Of a stretch of DNA of 64,000 bases, positions 45,888 through 55,519 are shown one piece after another. The stretch is from Amblyornis subalaris (lineage: Eukaryota; Chordata; Aves; Passeriformes; Ptilonorhynchidae). Position 1 is the stretch's first letter. Each line of letters starts with the position of its first letter. Where the stretch lies: NCBI GenBank assembly GCA_018881555.1, contig JACAXG010000028.1, positions 1,460,006 through 1,524,005 on the forward strand, read 5' to 3'. A program made the position numbers and the translations under genes. The notes below the pieces were generated by a model. That model did not search any database and had not been told where the DNA came from. It saw nothing but the letters and a program-made list of their open reading frames with translations.

Positions 45888-45938
<51 letters not shown>
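45888..45938 (+). repeat. (CCCTGT)n hexanucleotide array
   Basis: Eight perfect CCCTGT units. It shares its core word with the 20-bp minisatellite at 4.46 kb and the TGTCACC array at 16.7 kb but is not telomeric (CCCTAA). Confidence 0.95.
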
Positions 45939-45984
45939 CAGCTGCCGAGGGCACCCGGCTCCTGTCCAGGCACAACCCCCCGAG

Positions 45985-46160
45985 CAGTGGGATGGGGATC
46001 CCAGGGAAGCTGTGGCTGCCCCATCCCTGGAAGTGCCCAAGGCCAGGTTGGACGGGGCTTGGNGCAACCTGGGATAGCGGAAGGTGTCCCTGCCCATGGC
46101 ACGGGGTGGGACCGGATGGCCTGTGAGGTCTCTTCCCAAACCATTCCAGGATTCCTCCTG
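45985..46160 (+). mobile_element. CR1 LINE fragment, sense, near exon 2
   Basis: GGATCCCAGGGAAGCTGTGG, CCATCCCTGGAAGTGCCCAA, GGTTGGACGGGGCTTGG, GATAGCGGAAGGTGTCCCTG and CCCAAACCATTCCAGGATTC are in order. It lies 0.8 kb before the splice acceptor of exon 2. Confidence 0.9.
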
Positions 46161-46969
46161 GAGGTGGCAGGGGGAATGTGGAGGGCAGTGGGGCAGGTGC
46201 CTGTGCTGGCGGCAGGGAGGACCCGCTCTGTCACACAGGGTGACAGGGCTGGGTAATTTCCCCGGCAATTAATGCCTCATTAAAGTGCGCGAGGGAACAA
46301 TCAGAGCAGNGAATTTTACCCAGCACAATGGCTGGGCCCTCCGAGGGTTTCTGCCTTTCTTTTNAGAAGGAAACAGTCTTTTTCTGGCTTTAACTGCTCC
46401 CTCTCTGGGGGCAGAGGGGGAGGGACCCTTCGTGGGCATCGCCATTCCCAGCTGGTGCTTGGGCATCACCTCCGTGATGAGATTTTCCTCTGCAATCCCA
46501 CAGGGCAAGTTGGAACCTCCAGGATAAAAAGCATCGCCGTCCCGAAACGTGTGTGCTGCGATTCCCGTCACCCCCGCCGAAACTGGGGGGGAGGAGAAGG
46601 GCAGGAGGGATTTCCAGGGCTGGGAANAGGGTCGTGGGGGAATTCCAAGGGGGACCAACAGCCTGTGGGTGCCCTGTGGATGCTGCTGGTGGGGCAGAGT
46701 GACAGGGAGTTCCTTCCNAGGGACAGGCTCTGGAGGGGACAAAGGAGACGCTGAGATAAGCAGGAAGGAGAGACTGGAGCACGGGGGCTCCTAGGAAGGA
46801 TTTTGAAGACGAGGAGGTGACCAGTGGGGTGTGACAGGGTGGGGCAGGAGGGGAAGGAGAGAGGTGGTTGTGCTTGGGAAGCCCCCGAGCATTTCTGGCC
46901 GGGTTTTGGGGTTTGTCCCCGCCCATCGTGGGAGCAGCTGATCCCTGACCGTGTCCCTCGCCCCCACAG
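46161..46969. other. HS3ST6: Intron immediately upstream of exon 2
   Basis: 46240-46300 has CCGGCAATTAATGCCTCATT. The remainder is GC-rich, ending in the pyrimidine tract CCCTCGCCCCCACAG. An open frame runs into exon 2 from 46824, but its first 48 residues are intronic and not family-like. Confidence 0.4.
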
Positions 46970-47588
46970 GAGCCTGATGCCGCGGACCCTGGAGGGACAG
47001 ATCACCATGGAGAAGACCCCCAGCTACTTTGTGACCAAGGAGGCCCCCAGGCGCATCTCCAGCATGTCCCGGGACACGAAGCTCATCGTGGTGGTGCGCA
47101 ACCCCGTCACGCGCGCCATCTCGGACTACACGCAGACCCTGTCCAAGAACCCCTCCATCCCCAGCTTCCAGGCCCTGGCCTTCAAAAACCTCAGCACGGG
47201 ACTGATCGACACGAGCTGGAGCGCGGTGAGGATCGGGATCTACGCCAAGCACCTGGATAACTGGCTCCAGTACTTCCCGCTCTCCAAGTTCCTCTTCGTC
47301 AGCGGGGAGAGGCTCGTCAGCGACCCCGCCGGGGAGATGGGCCGCGTCCAGGACTTCCTGGGCCTCCAGAGGGTGGTGACGGACAAACATTTCTATTTTA
47401 ACGAGACCAAGGGCTTTCCCTGCCTGAAGAAGCCGGAGGGGGGAAGCAAACCCCGCTGCCTGGGCAAGTCCAAGGGGCGGCCGCACCCCAGAATCGACCC
47501 TCAGGTGGTGCAGCGCCTGCGGGAGTTTTACAGACCCTTCAACATGAAGTTTTATCAGATGACAGGGCAGGATTTTGGCTGGGACTGA
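46970..47588 (+). CDS. HS3ST6: Heparan sulfate 3-O-sulfotransferase 6, coding exon 2
   Basis: This exon completes the sulfotransferase domain (residues 120-325, TGA at 47586-47588). The acceptor is CCCCCACAG|G at 46968-46969. The phase joins AG to G and gives the family sequence [10 protein letters not shown] across the junction. Seen: [16 protein letters not shown] (134-149), the 3'-phosphate-binding loop [14 protein letters not shown] (160-173), the FVSGERL block (229-235), cysteines 271 and 283 that bracket the substrate loop and form a disulfide in the family, and the C-terminal [16 protein letters not shown] sites lie at Asn193 and Asn264. From memory of the family, [27 protein letters not shown] and [10 protein letters not shown] fit HS3ST6 better than HS3ST2 or HS3ST3, although the GLIDTSW segment resembles HS3ST3. 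The product of 325 residues is slightly shorter than my memory of the human protein (about 342), the difference lying in the N-terminal tail and stem. No frameshift or missing key residue is seen. Confidence 0.92.
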
Positions 47589-47637
47589 GCCACCCGCAGG
47601 GCACGCCGCTGGGCTGGCCCCTGGGCTGCCAGGACCG

Positions 47638-47730
47638 CGGTCCAGGGATGCTCGTGGTCGTCGTGGTCCAGGGATGCCCGTGGTCACTGTGGTCCAGGCA
47701 TGCCCCTGATCATCATGGTCCAGGGANACC
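47638..47730 (+). repeat. Short tandem repeat in the HS3ST6 3'UTR
   Basis: About three imperfect copies of a roughly 30-base unit built on GGTCCAGGGATGCCCGTGGT occur between the stop codon and the first polyadenylation signal. The copies differ by several substitutions, which suggests an old local duplication. There is a single N in the last copy. Confidence 0.6.
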
Positions 47731-47831
47731 TGTGGCCACCCCACCAGCAACCTCCTCCCTTCGTTCTAATTTATATCGGACCTTTCCTGGCAAGAAATGG
47801 ACTTTTCTGGAGTAGAGAGAAATATTTAAGA

Positions 47832-47837
47832 AATAAA
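47832..47837 (+). terminator. HS3ST6: Polyadenylation signal AATAAA (proximal)
   Basis: A canonical hexamer sits about 245 bases after the stop codon in a locally AT-rich stretch on the coding strand. It is the first one after the stop and the most economical end for the HS3ST6 message. Confidence 0.5.
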
Positions 47838-47997
47838 GCCACAGATGACCCCTCTCCCCTCCCTGACCAGATTAAATATTCTTCCATATAAATCTTGCTA
47901 ATCTACATTAACTGGGACNGTTCTGGGTGGCAAACGGGAGCGTGTGAGTGCGTGGATGGTGGGGGGTGTGGATGGGGACAATGGATCCTCCATCCAT

Positions 47998-48003
47998 AAT
48001 AAA
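47998..48003 (+). terminator. HS3ST6: Polyadenylation signal AATAAA (distal candidate)
   Basis: A second canonical hexamer lies 166 bases beyond the first, followed by a GT-rich stretch near 48038-48075 that could act as a downstream element. It would give a longer 3'UTR isoform. Nothing in the sequence says which signal is used. Confidence 0.35.
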
Positions 48004-49030
48004 ACCTTTGAAAACCACTTGGCCTCTGGGGCAGGTGGCCAGTGGGGTTTTGCTAAATCCAGTTCTGGTGGTGACACAGTCGCTGGTGGCCGCGGGATGG
48101 CTGGGCAACAAATCCCAGTCCTGGGAGATGTTGTGCAGATGGAAAAGAGTCCGTAGGAATTTCCTAGTTGAGCAAGAAACAATGAACAGCAGCGGTTTTG
48201 AATAAATGCCAGGTCNGGGCTCAGGGAGAGGGAGTTGTGTGTCACCTTCCCGTGTTCCTTGGGCAACCCAGCTGATAGAGCAGGGCCTTCCTAACCCTTG
48301 GGAGGAAAATTCCAGCTTTTCCCCAATTTCCCCAAGCAGAGCAGACAAAATCCCCAAACTCTGCCCTTTCAGTTCAAGAATCTCAATAGTTTTTCAAACC
48401 TGCAGCCATCGAGGGCCATCGCGGGAGGCTGCAGAAATGGCTTTAATCTGCACTAACTAGTTTTCCCTTAATTAAAGATGGGGAAAACATTTCATTAACC
48501 TCTAAGATCTTATTAGTGACTTGTATTTGTCTCTTTAATGAGCTAATTATGAGTTTTGAAGGGCCCTCAGGCCCTGCATTGTTTGCAAATATGCTCTGGC
48601 TGTGGTTTCTCCCATCGTGCTGCATCCCAAAGCTGCATCCCAGAGCTGACCATGGAGCCGAGGTGCCTCCTCCCCTCTCTGCTGCTGCTCGGGGGTGATG
48701 GAGGCAGCAGGTACCGCTGCTCCTGGAATGCACAACTGGCCCCATCCCATTTCCTCCCANCTCCGGGCTGGTTGTACACCCCTTCCCGGTGCTTTATCCC
48801 GCACAGCTCTCCCTGCTCCCACATCCCGGCCGCTGGCACCTCCCTCGTGCCCATGGAGGTGACGTTTTTGCTGTCCCTTCCTCCGGGTGGGAGGTGAAGT
48901 TGGACATGTTCCTGCTCATTCCCAGGACGAGTGACACTGCCTGTTCCTGCNGGGAGAGGGGCCATCGCGGTGACAATCCCTGGGGGCTCCGCGACCACCA
49001 CAGACCGGGATATTGCCGAGGAACAGCGAG
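48004..49030. other. Downstream flank, partly AT-rich
   Basis: 48440-48600 contains TTTTCCCTTAATTAAAGATG, ATTAACCTCTAAGATCTTAT and TTTAATGAGCTAATTATGAG and looks like conserved noncoding DNA. The rest is ordinary flank with no exon or repeat recognised. Confidence 0.3.
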
Positions 49031-49034
49031 CAGA

Positions 49035-49215
49035 GACGAAACCAGGGCCNGTTTTCCGCCGGTTGCGATCCCGGAGCGCTCCGAGCGACGCGGCTGCGCC
49101 GGGATGGGCTCGGCACCCCGTGCCCAGCGCGGGGTCCTCCGGCCGTGTCCCCCCGGCCCCGTGACCCCCGGGCACCCCCCCGCCGGGGCGGGGATGTCGG
49201 AGCGGCTGGAGCCCC
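49035..49215. promoter_or_regulatory. Small CpG-rich island
   Basis: CpG is dense (GCGATCCCGGAGCGCTCCGA, GACGCGGCTGCGCCGGGATG, CCGCCGGGGCGGGGATGTCG). It directly precedes the enhancer-like block at 49.26 kb. It could be a noncoding RNA promoter. No gene follows that I can recognise. Confidence 0.3.
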
Positions 49216-49259
49216 TTGTCAGCCCGGCTGGCAGCTCGGCGTGATGGACTGCGCTCTGC

Positions 49260-49820
49260 TTGTTTAGGTTTTGTTTCCAGCCACGACATTCGACCAAATT
49301 ATTCTCCGCGAAGGGCTTTAAAGTTTCCCAAGTGCCTGTGAAAGCCTGGAAACGCTGATAGTGATCCTATTTCTCAGCTGAGTGACTGCATTCAGCCCCG
49401 GCCGTATTGATATGCAAACCGTCGAGGGTCCCGGCTCGAAAGATGGTTTCTGTCTGCCCTGTGAAAGGGAGCCATACTTTTTTAAAGCCCGGCCCTTTCT
49501 AAAGCCGCACAATACCATATAGACTATGCCATTTAAAGCATCTGAAGCGACCCAAAATGTATTGAAAGCTTGCTTTGCAGACTCATTAAGACTACTCAAT
49601 GGGTTCTGGCAAATACCGTGCCAGGGCTGACCGCACGGATTAAGACTTTTGAAGTGTTACACAAACCCCCTGCTTAAACTAATTGCTGCCCCGCAGCTCC
49701 TGAGGTCAAGTATTTGTATTCATTGCCTCCGAGAGGAGCCACTTATGGGTCTGTCCAGGTGAAGTCTGCACTTCATTAGATCAAGACAATAAAAGCAGCT
49801 TTGGTAGGAAGGGGGTGAAA
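49260..49820. promoter_or_regulatory. Candidate downstream enhancer or conserved element
   Basis: About 560 bases of even composition with no simple repeats and no frame. It contains ACCAAATTATTCTCCGCGAA, TTGATATGCAAACCG (a POU-type ATGCAAA at 49412-49418), CCATATAGACTATGCC, AAGCATCTGAAGCG, CATTAGATCAAGACAATAAA and CTTAAACTAATTGCTG. This is the most convincing conserved-noncoding texture in the window, 1.7 kb past the stop codon. Confidence 0.45.
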
Positions 49821-50076
49821 TCTCCCGGCTCCTGCTCTGAGCCGAGCGCAGGCTTAAGTCCATCTCGGCGGGGTTCGGGGTCGTTTGTGGTGCTTCCAAG
49901 GGCTCCAGCGGAGCGATGTGCTTCCAGAAAAAGGGTTGGGTGCAGGGTGGTGACAGCACCCCTGTCCCACTCGTGCTGTCCCTCCCAGCGTCATGCAGGG
50001 CTCGGCTGGAGCAGAGATTCCTTGGAATTCGGAGTGTTCACTGAGCAGTTCTCCACTGTGATGTTTCGTTCTCCAG

Positions 50077-50245
50077 GGTCATGGAATCCTGGAATGGTTT
50101 GGGTTGCTCATCCCATTCCACCGCCTGCCATGGGCAGGGACATCTTCCACTATCTCAGGTTGCTCCAAGTGTCCAACCAGGCCTTGGACACTTCCAGGGA
50201 TGGGGCGGCCACAGCTTCTCTGGGCTGCCCATCCCGGGAGGAATG
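50077..50245 (-). mobile_element. CR1 LINE fragment, antisense
   Basis: GTCATGGAATCCTGGAATGG, TGCCATGGGCAGGGACATCT, TTGGACACTTCCAGGGATGG and GCCACAGCTTCTCTGGGCTG are in order. The GGAAGGGACCTTAAAG block is deleted after TTTGGGTTG. Confidence 0.88.
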
Positions 50246-50990
50246 GCTCTGAAGCCCCCACAAAGACCCAGGGACAGGTGTCGCTGCGGGAGTTTCCTGC
50301 TCAAAACCTCTGGAAATAAAGTTCTAAGGAGAGGATGCTGAGCTGTGCTGATGTTTTCTGGGACAGAAGGGAGTTTGGGAAGCTGCTTGCTCGGGGGANG
50401 ATGGGAAGACACCCTGTGCTCCTGGAGCTGGAAAAATGCCTCTGGAGCACCAGGTTAATTGGGGAAGTGTCAGAGCAAGAGGGTGATGGAGATCCAGCTT
50501 TGCAGCCAAGTATGAAATGAAGTTTTCATCCCCATCTCAGTTAACCAAAGTTTCCATTTCTAACCCCATTTCTGTTTTGAAAATCCAACCATCCAAAGCT
50601 TTGTGGTTCCTGTGCTCTGGGCCTCCCTCTCCATTCCAACCGCTCCATCAGCCAGGAAGAGCAGGGGTGGGAGAGCTTTCCAAAAGTTTTATTTACTCCT
50701 TTTTCTTTCATACCAGATTTAGGAGGACAGAAGGGAAAGAACAAAAATAGGGGAAGAAAAAAAAAAAAAAAAGGCTCCGAAAGCAAGAAGTTAAAACTTC
50801 CCTGCTTTTGCGTGGGTCTGGAGATGGGGAGAGCAGCAGGGCTGATTTGCAGTTCCGCATTTCATCTCGAAGGTTTATAACCTGTGACAGGGAAAGTCAT
50901 GCTCTTCCCTGAAAATGCCCATCCATCCCCATTCCCATTCCCTGCTGCCATGTGGCTGGCCACACCTGTCCCACCCCACGTTCCCCGGGT
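50246..50990. other. Downstream flank, no gene recognised
   Basis: Mixed composition with an A-rich run near 50740-50772 preceded by T-rich sequence. No exon or transposon is recognised. Confidence 0.3.
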
Positions 50991-50994
50991 TCTG

Positions 50995-51117
50995 TGGGGC
51001 AGCTGGGGGCTATAAAAGCTGGCAGGGTGGGAAGTGGAGCCTCCCTGCAGGATCTGCCCCAGCTCTGGAGGGTGCAGGGGCTGTCCCGGCTCGAGGAGCA
51101 GGAGCTGGCACTGACTG
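50995..51117 (+). promoter_or_regulatory. TATA box plus possible first exon
   Basis: CTATAAAAG (TATAAAA at 51011-51017) sits in GC-rich sequence. About 100 bases downstream is a strong donor, ACTG|GTAAGT (GT at 51118-51119). Transcription from about 51040 would give a leader exon of roughly 75-80 bases without an ATG. I could not find a recognisable coding exon downstream in the window, so this may start a noncoding RNA, a gene extending past the window, or nothing. Confidence 0.3.
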
Positions 51118-53530
51118 GTAAGTGGGAAGTGCTGCCAGGGGTGTTGGGCATCCTTCCTGCTGTTTTGGGGGGCTGCAGGGCCAGGGTGGAGTTTGGGGAT
51201 GGAGCAGTGAGGTTGTGTGCAGCCATCATGTGCAAATGCCAAATTTATTCTCTGATTAGAAACAGCAACANGTTGCCTCACTTAATTGATTTCTATCACT
51301 CCAAAGGATAAATTGATGCCTTTCTGGCAGGGTTCCCCTGGCAGGAGGTGAGCCCCAGGCCCTAATCGTGTATCCCTCATCGGTGTGGGGTAGAGGGAGA
51401 CGCGTGGATGGGGCACTGCTCCTTCCCCAGGGAATGGGGACTCATGGAGGGGGGTGGGTCTGGCTCAGGCTGATGCCACAGCTCATGATGTGAGGGCCGG
51501 TATTAGAGGAGAGAATGGAGCTGGAAGGGCTGATCCAGCCCCATTTTTCCCGGTTTCCTGTGGCTGCTAAGTGGTGGTGCAGATGACTAAGCCGAGACTC
51601 CCGCTTCCAGGCAGGATCAGGCTGGCACCGCCAGCTCTGCCCCAGCAATTCCATCCACGCCTGGAAATCAACAGGGAGGGAAATTTTCCCTTTTTTTTCC
51701 CCTTAACTCCGAGTTCAAACTTCCATCTGATGGCTGATTGCTGGAGACACCCCCCGGCAGCAGCGCACGCTGCCGGCAGATGCCAGCGGGAAGGAAAGTG
51801 TGAGGGATGGAGGGCAGCGGGAAACTGGGAAACGCTCCTGGTGGGGATGGGAAAGGGGCTTGTGCAACAGCCAGCCTTTAATTAAGGGTCTTTAAAGAGC
51901 TTTCCCAGCTGGTTAACATTGCCTTGCCATATTGGAGTGGTTTAGGAGCAGCGCTCCTCGGGAACGACTCCCTTCCTGTCAGCCCTGCGTGTGTGCGATG
52001 GGTCCCGGTCCCCCACCCCTTTGGAAAAATGGGGCAGAGAAAAACAGGTCTGTGCCTCGGTGGAGAGGACGAGGAGCCCTCCACCCTGCCAGGGGAAAAG
52101 CTCATGTCTCTATGCTGGTTGCAGACCCCAAATGTCTTTAATGCAGCTCCCGCAGCAGCTGGAGCAGCTGGAGGGGGATGTGTGCCAGTGGCACCAGCGG
52201 GTGCTGGAGGGGACAGCGTGCGTCACCCAGCACTCGAACACGGGATTGGGAATGCCTGATCCAGCTCTGGGGTGGATATCAGTGACAGGAACCAGCTCTG
52301 GGTCGTGGGGAGCTCTGAGGTCAAAGCTACACCCGAAGCGCAGGAGCTCCTGTCTGGCAGCCGTGGGATCCTGGGGCAGGGCAATGAGGGTGCCAAGGGG
52401 CACCCAGGCGTCCTCTGGAGCTGATGGATCTGTCCTGTTTCTCCTGGTGAAATAAACCTGCGGGAATGAGCCTTGGAGTGACAGCATTGCCCTCCTGCCA
52501 GCTGNGGACAGACTTTGCACATAAACCTGCACTGAGGTGTTCATGCTGAAACTACTCCGAGATTTGTCCCATCCTTTTAAGCCTTTTCTNCTCGCTCAAA
52601 TCCTCCCAGAGCCTTTCCTTCCTCCATCCCATGCTAGAATTGCCCTGCACAAAACCCTCTTGGAGGCAGGGGCAGAGCTGCCTGCTGGCTGTGAGAGTGG
52701 GATGGGGGCTGTGGGGTCCTGTCCCTGTTTCACTGGGAGATTTATTGGTGCCTGAAATCTCCTGCCGAGGTTTCAGCCTCCAGCTGCAGAGGAGAAGGGG
52801 ATGCAAAGCCAGCTTCCAGTGTGCTGAGTGTTTTGCTCCAAGGGAAGAATCCCCCTTTCCCAGGAAAGCATCCCCTGACCCCTGGAGCAGGCAGCATTCC
52901 TGCAGTTTGCTGTCCTGGTCCCTCCATCCCAGTCGGGGCTGAGGGATGCANGGCTGAGCACCATCCTCATCCTCCTCTGTGTGCCCCGGGCTCACCACAG
53001 CATTCCCAGCCTGACATTCCCCACTCTGTCCCCTCCAATGCCATGGGTAGTGCTGGGCCTCCCTCTGCTCCTACAGCCCGCTTTTATCTCTGGAAAAAAT
53101 CATAATAAAAGCCAAAAGGCAACTTTAATAGTGAAATATTAGAGAGGGCTGGGAGAGAAAGGCTCCTGCCCCGGGGCTGTGGCACAGCTGGGGTCCCAAG
53201 CACAGATCCACGCTTCCATTTAGGGATGCACGGGCAAAATGGGGGAAAAATAAATTAAATCAATGTTTTCTAGGCTTGGCTGGTGTGTGCAGTGCTCAGG
53301 CAGGGGAAGACAAGGAGGGGGAGCCGAGGGTGAGACTCCTTGTACCTTTAGGACAAGTGTTGGNGTTATTCTGTCTGAGCAGAGCCCAGTTGTGAACCTG
53401 CCTGTGGAAGGTGTGCTCCTTGGGGATCCCGGTGCAGCATGCCCAGGGATGGGCACCCCTCAGCACGGGACACAGCCAGGCACAGGCTGAAGCACTGCTG
53501 GAAAACGTTCCGAGTCCGGAGAGGCTGCCC
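51118..53530. other. Downstream flank, no coding exon recognised
   Basis: AT-richer pieces at 51200-51310 (AATTTATTCTCTGATTAGAA) and 53090-53150. A piece at 52146-52240 reads as a Gln/Leu-rich stretch after TTTAATGCAG, but no family is recognised. No transposon is found. Confidence 0.3.
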
Positions 53531-53720
53531 AATAATTTCCACATTCTGTAATTTTTCTCAAGAGGGGAAGAGAGGCAAGCCTGGAGTAATTACCCACACA
53601 GGCAGCCATTGAAATGTTCTCTGCTGCGAGCGCTGATCACTTGCTGTACTTAACAAGACGATTTTGGCTCTCGGCGCATGAAAGCGAGCAGTGATTAAAG
53701 CTCTTGTTTGCAGGATCCAT
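53530..53720. promoter_or_regulatory. Candidate conserved noncoding element
   Basis: CCCAATAATTTCCACATTCT, GCGAGCGCTGATCACTTGCT, GTACTTAACAAGACGATTTT and GAGCAGTGATTAAAGCTCTT give a compact unique block with TAAT/ATTA cores. The call is compositional only. Confidence 0.28.
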
Positions 53721-55519
53721 GAGCCAAAGCACAAAAGTCTGGTGCNGGATCCAAGTCTGGACTTGGCAGCGGCTCCTGCGCGGGGAGCGAGCCAAGGTGG
53801 AGTGGCTGTGCTCGGTATTTGTGGGGTTTGGGGTGCTGGTCCCCCCGCCCTGCCGGTTCCAGGTGCTTGCAGCCCCGGGGGTGAGCCNGGATGCTTCGCA
53901 GGAGGTGGAAGGTGTTGCAGCTCCCTGGGGCTGGGAGAGGTTCCTTGGTGGTGAGAAGGAGCAGGTGCTGAGCTGGAAATGGGGCCAGGGGGTGTCTGCT
54001 GCNGTGTCCCTGTGGAGCAGGAGGATATTTGGGAGGAGTCTGGAAGGCAAAAGGCCTGGTGTATGCAGGCAGTGCCGCAAAGTGAGGGGCTTGGCTGGAG
54101 GCAGAGCCNCTGGCACCTTACACTGCCTGGATTTGGGGATCCCAGGTTGGGAATTCCGGGTTTCCAGGGAGTCTCAGGCTCAGCTAAACTGAAGGAGCTG
54201 TTCCCTGGTGAAAGGCCGTTGGGATATCAGGATTGCCCAAGGATAGAAGTGCTGAAAGCACCCTTTGTGCTGTGCTGGGCACCACCCTGCTCGGAAATGC
54301 TGTCCCCAGATGAACTGGGACCAGCAGGGCCCCCGGCNGCATCACTGGGGACGTTTCTGCAGCACCCTGTCGTGCCTCAGTGGGGATCCCTGATCAGGGA
54401 CCTTCTCCCAGCCTGGCTCACGGCTGAGACACGAGTTTGATGCCAGGTCATCCCCTCTGGGAAGTGACATGTTGGCAGCAAAGCCCAGAGGAGCTGCCTG
54501 TGAGTTCCCGTTGGGACACTCAGTCCCACATGTGCCGTGTGGTGCTGAGCTCTCCCCTAAACCCAGGCCCTGGCGTCCTGCAGGGAGGGGCAGCCCNGGG
54601 ACACCTGGAGGAGGGATGAGCTCTGCCTGGAGTGGGCAGGCAGCTCCAGCATTGCTGGTGGCAGAGGGAGCTGGGAAGGAATTTGAGCCAAGAGATTGGC
54701 TTCCTGCTGGCACAAATCAGCCCTGTTTGGTTCAGGGCAGCGGCGTGATTGAGATCAGCTCGAGATCTGCTTCAGATCCTCCTCCTCTGCTCGTTCCGCT
54801 CCCGTCCTNGAGGATGCTGCGGGTTCACCTCGGAGGGAAGATAAACGAGTCCCAGTGCAGCAGCACTAAATCTGATCAGCCTCGTGCTGGGCTTGCCAGG
54901 GCTCTCTGCTGCAGGACAGGGAGAGCTTCCAGGGAAATCCTTGGCACAGCTGAGAGACCCAGTTCTGCATCATGTAGCGTTCCCTCCGGCCTTTCCTGTG
55001 GAGAAAATGCAGGAATTCAGATGTTGGATAAATTCCTCAGGCATTACCTGTGCTAATTGAGCAACTGCTTAGACAGGGCTGTTGCTGCTGCCTTCCTCAG
55101 CCATCACACCAAAACAGGTCCTTGCAGAGAGCTTTTATTTCAAGCAGTGACCTCCTGGCTGTCCTAGGCTGCTGTGGGGGTCCAGCTCCTGCTGTGGCTG
55201 TGTCCCTTGTGTGCCTCTGCTCCAGCCTGGATGCAGTCCCACAGTTGCTTTCTGTTGATGCCCTCCTGGCATTAACTGGGAGCACCCCATGGTGGGCACA
55301 GGGGTCCCATGTCCCTGCAGCGCTGGCCATCCTGCCAGCCCAGGGCACAGCTGCCACCAGAGCCCGCCTGGGAGCTGCACTTGGCTTTCTTGGCTTCGTT
55401 TTAGACAGAAAAGAGCATTTCTGGAGCAGATCTGGCAGCCCTGTGCAGCGCTGGCAGCCCTGGAAGGGCCCTGGCAGATGGGCAGCCTTCATCCATGTCC
55501 CTGCTCACTTGGATGAGTT
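53721..55519. other. GC-rich flank, nothing recognised
   Basis: Long but featureless open frames on both strands, no repeat family, no promoter signal and no exon with recognisable homology. Confidence 0.3.

Larger units (their letters stand above)
44571..45984. other. Distal intron, no exon recognised
   Basis: GC-richer. AATTACAGTTTAATTAAGCC near 44778 is the only TAAT-rich piece. It also contains a CR1 scrap and a CCCTGT hexanucleotide array listed separately. Confidence 0.3.
18605..46969 (+). other. HS3ST6: HS3ST6 intron 1 (GT-AG)
   Basis: The single coding intron runs from GTAAGG at 18605 to CCCCCACAG at 46969, about 28.4 kb. It interrupts codon 120 after its second base. It holds ten CR1 fragments (five in each orientation), several microsatellites, CpG-rich islands near 27.3-27.8, 31.4-31.65 and 38.3-38.65 kb, and AT-rich blocks that resemble conserved noncoding DNA. 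I found no internal exon with a family-like reading frame. The human gene, from memory, is much more compact, so the long intron is notable. Confidence 0.85.
47589..47860 (+). other. HS3ST6: HS3ST6 3'UTR (minimum extent)
   Basis: The untranslated sequence follows the TGA directly. It contains a short tandem repeat (47638-47730), then turns AT-rich before an AATAAA at 47832-47837, so cleavage near 47850-47860 is likely. Further AATAAA hexamers at 47998-48003 and 48201-48206 could give longer messages. The end is inferred from these signals only. Confidence 0.55.

Noticed and set aside
45888..45938. CCCTGT array as interstitial telomere repeat
   Set aside because: Vertebrate telomeric repeat is CCCTAA/TTAGGG. 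The unit here is CCCTGT throughout.
46824..46969. Frame extension upstream of exon 2
   Set aside because: Intronic; the acceptor at 46968-46969 and the family sequence begin after it.
18605..46969. Orientation bias of CR1 copies relative to the gene
   Set aside because: Five copies lie in each orientation within the intron, so there is no bias to report.
52146..52250. Possible exon after TTTAATGCAG encoding a Gln/Leu/Glu-rich stretch
   Set aside because: Short, with CAGCTG-type simple sequence, no donor of quality and no recognisable family.
54469..55056. 195-codon frame on the + strand
   Set aside because: No domain, composition typical of GC-rich noncoding DNA, and no splice context.
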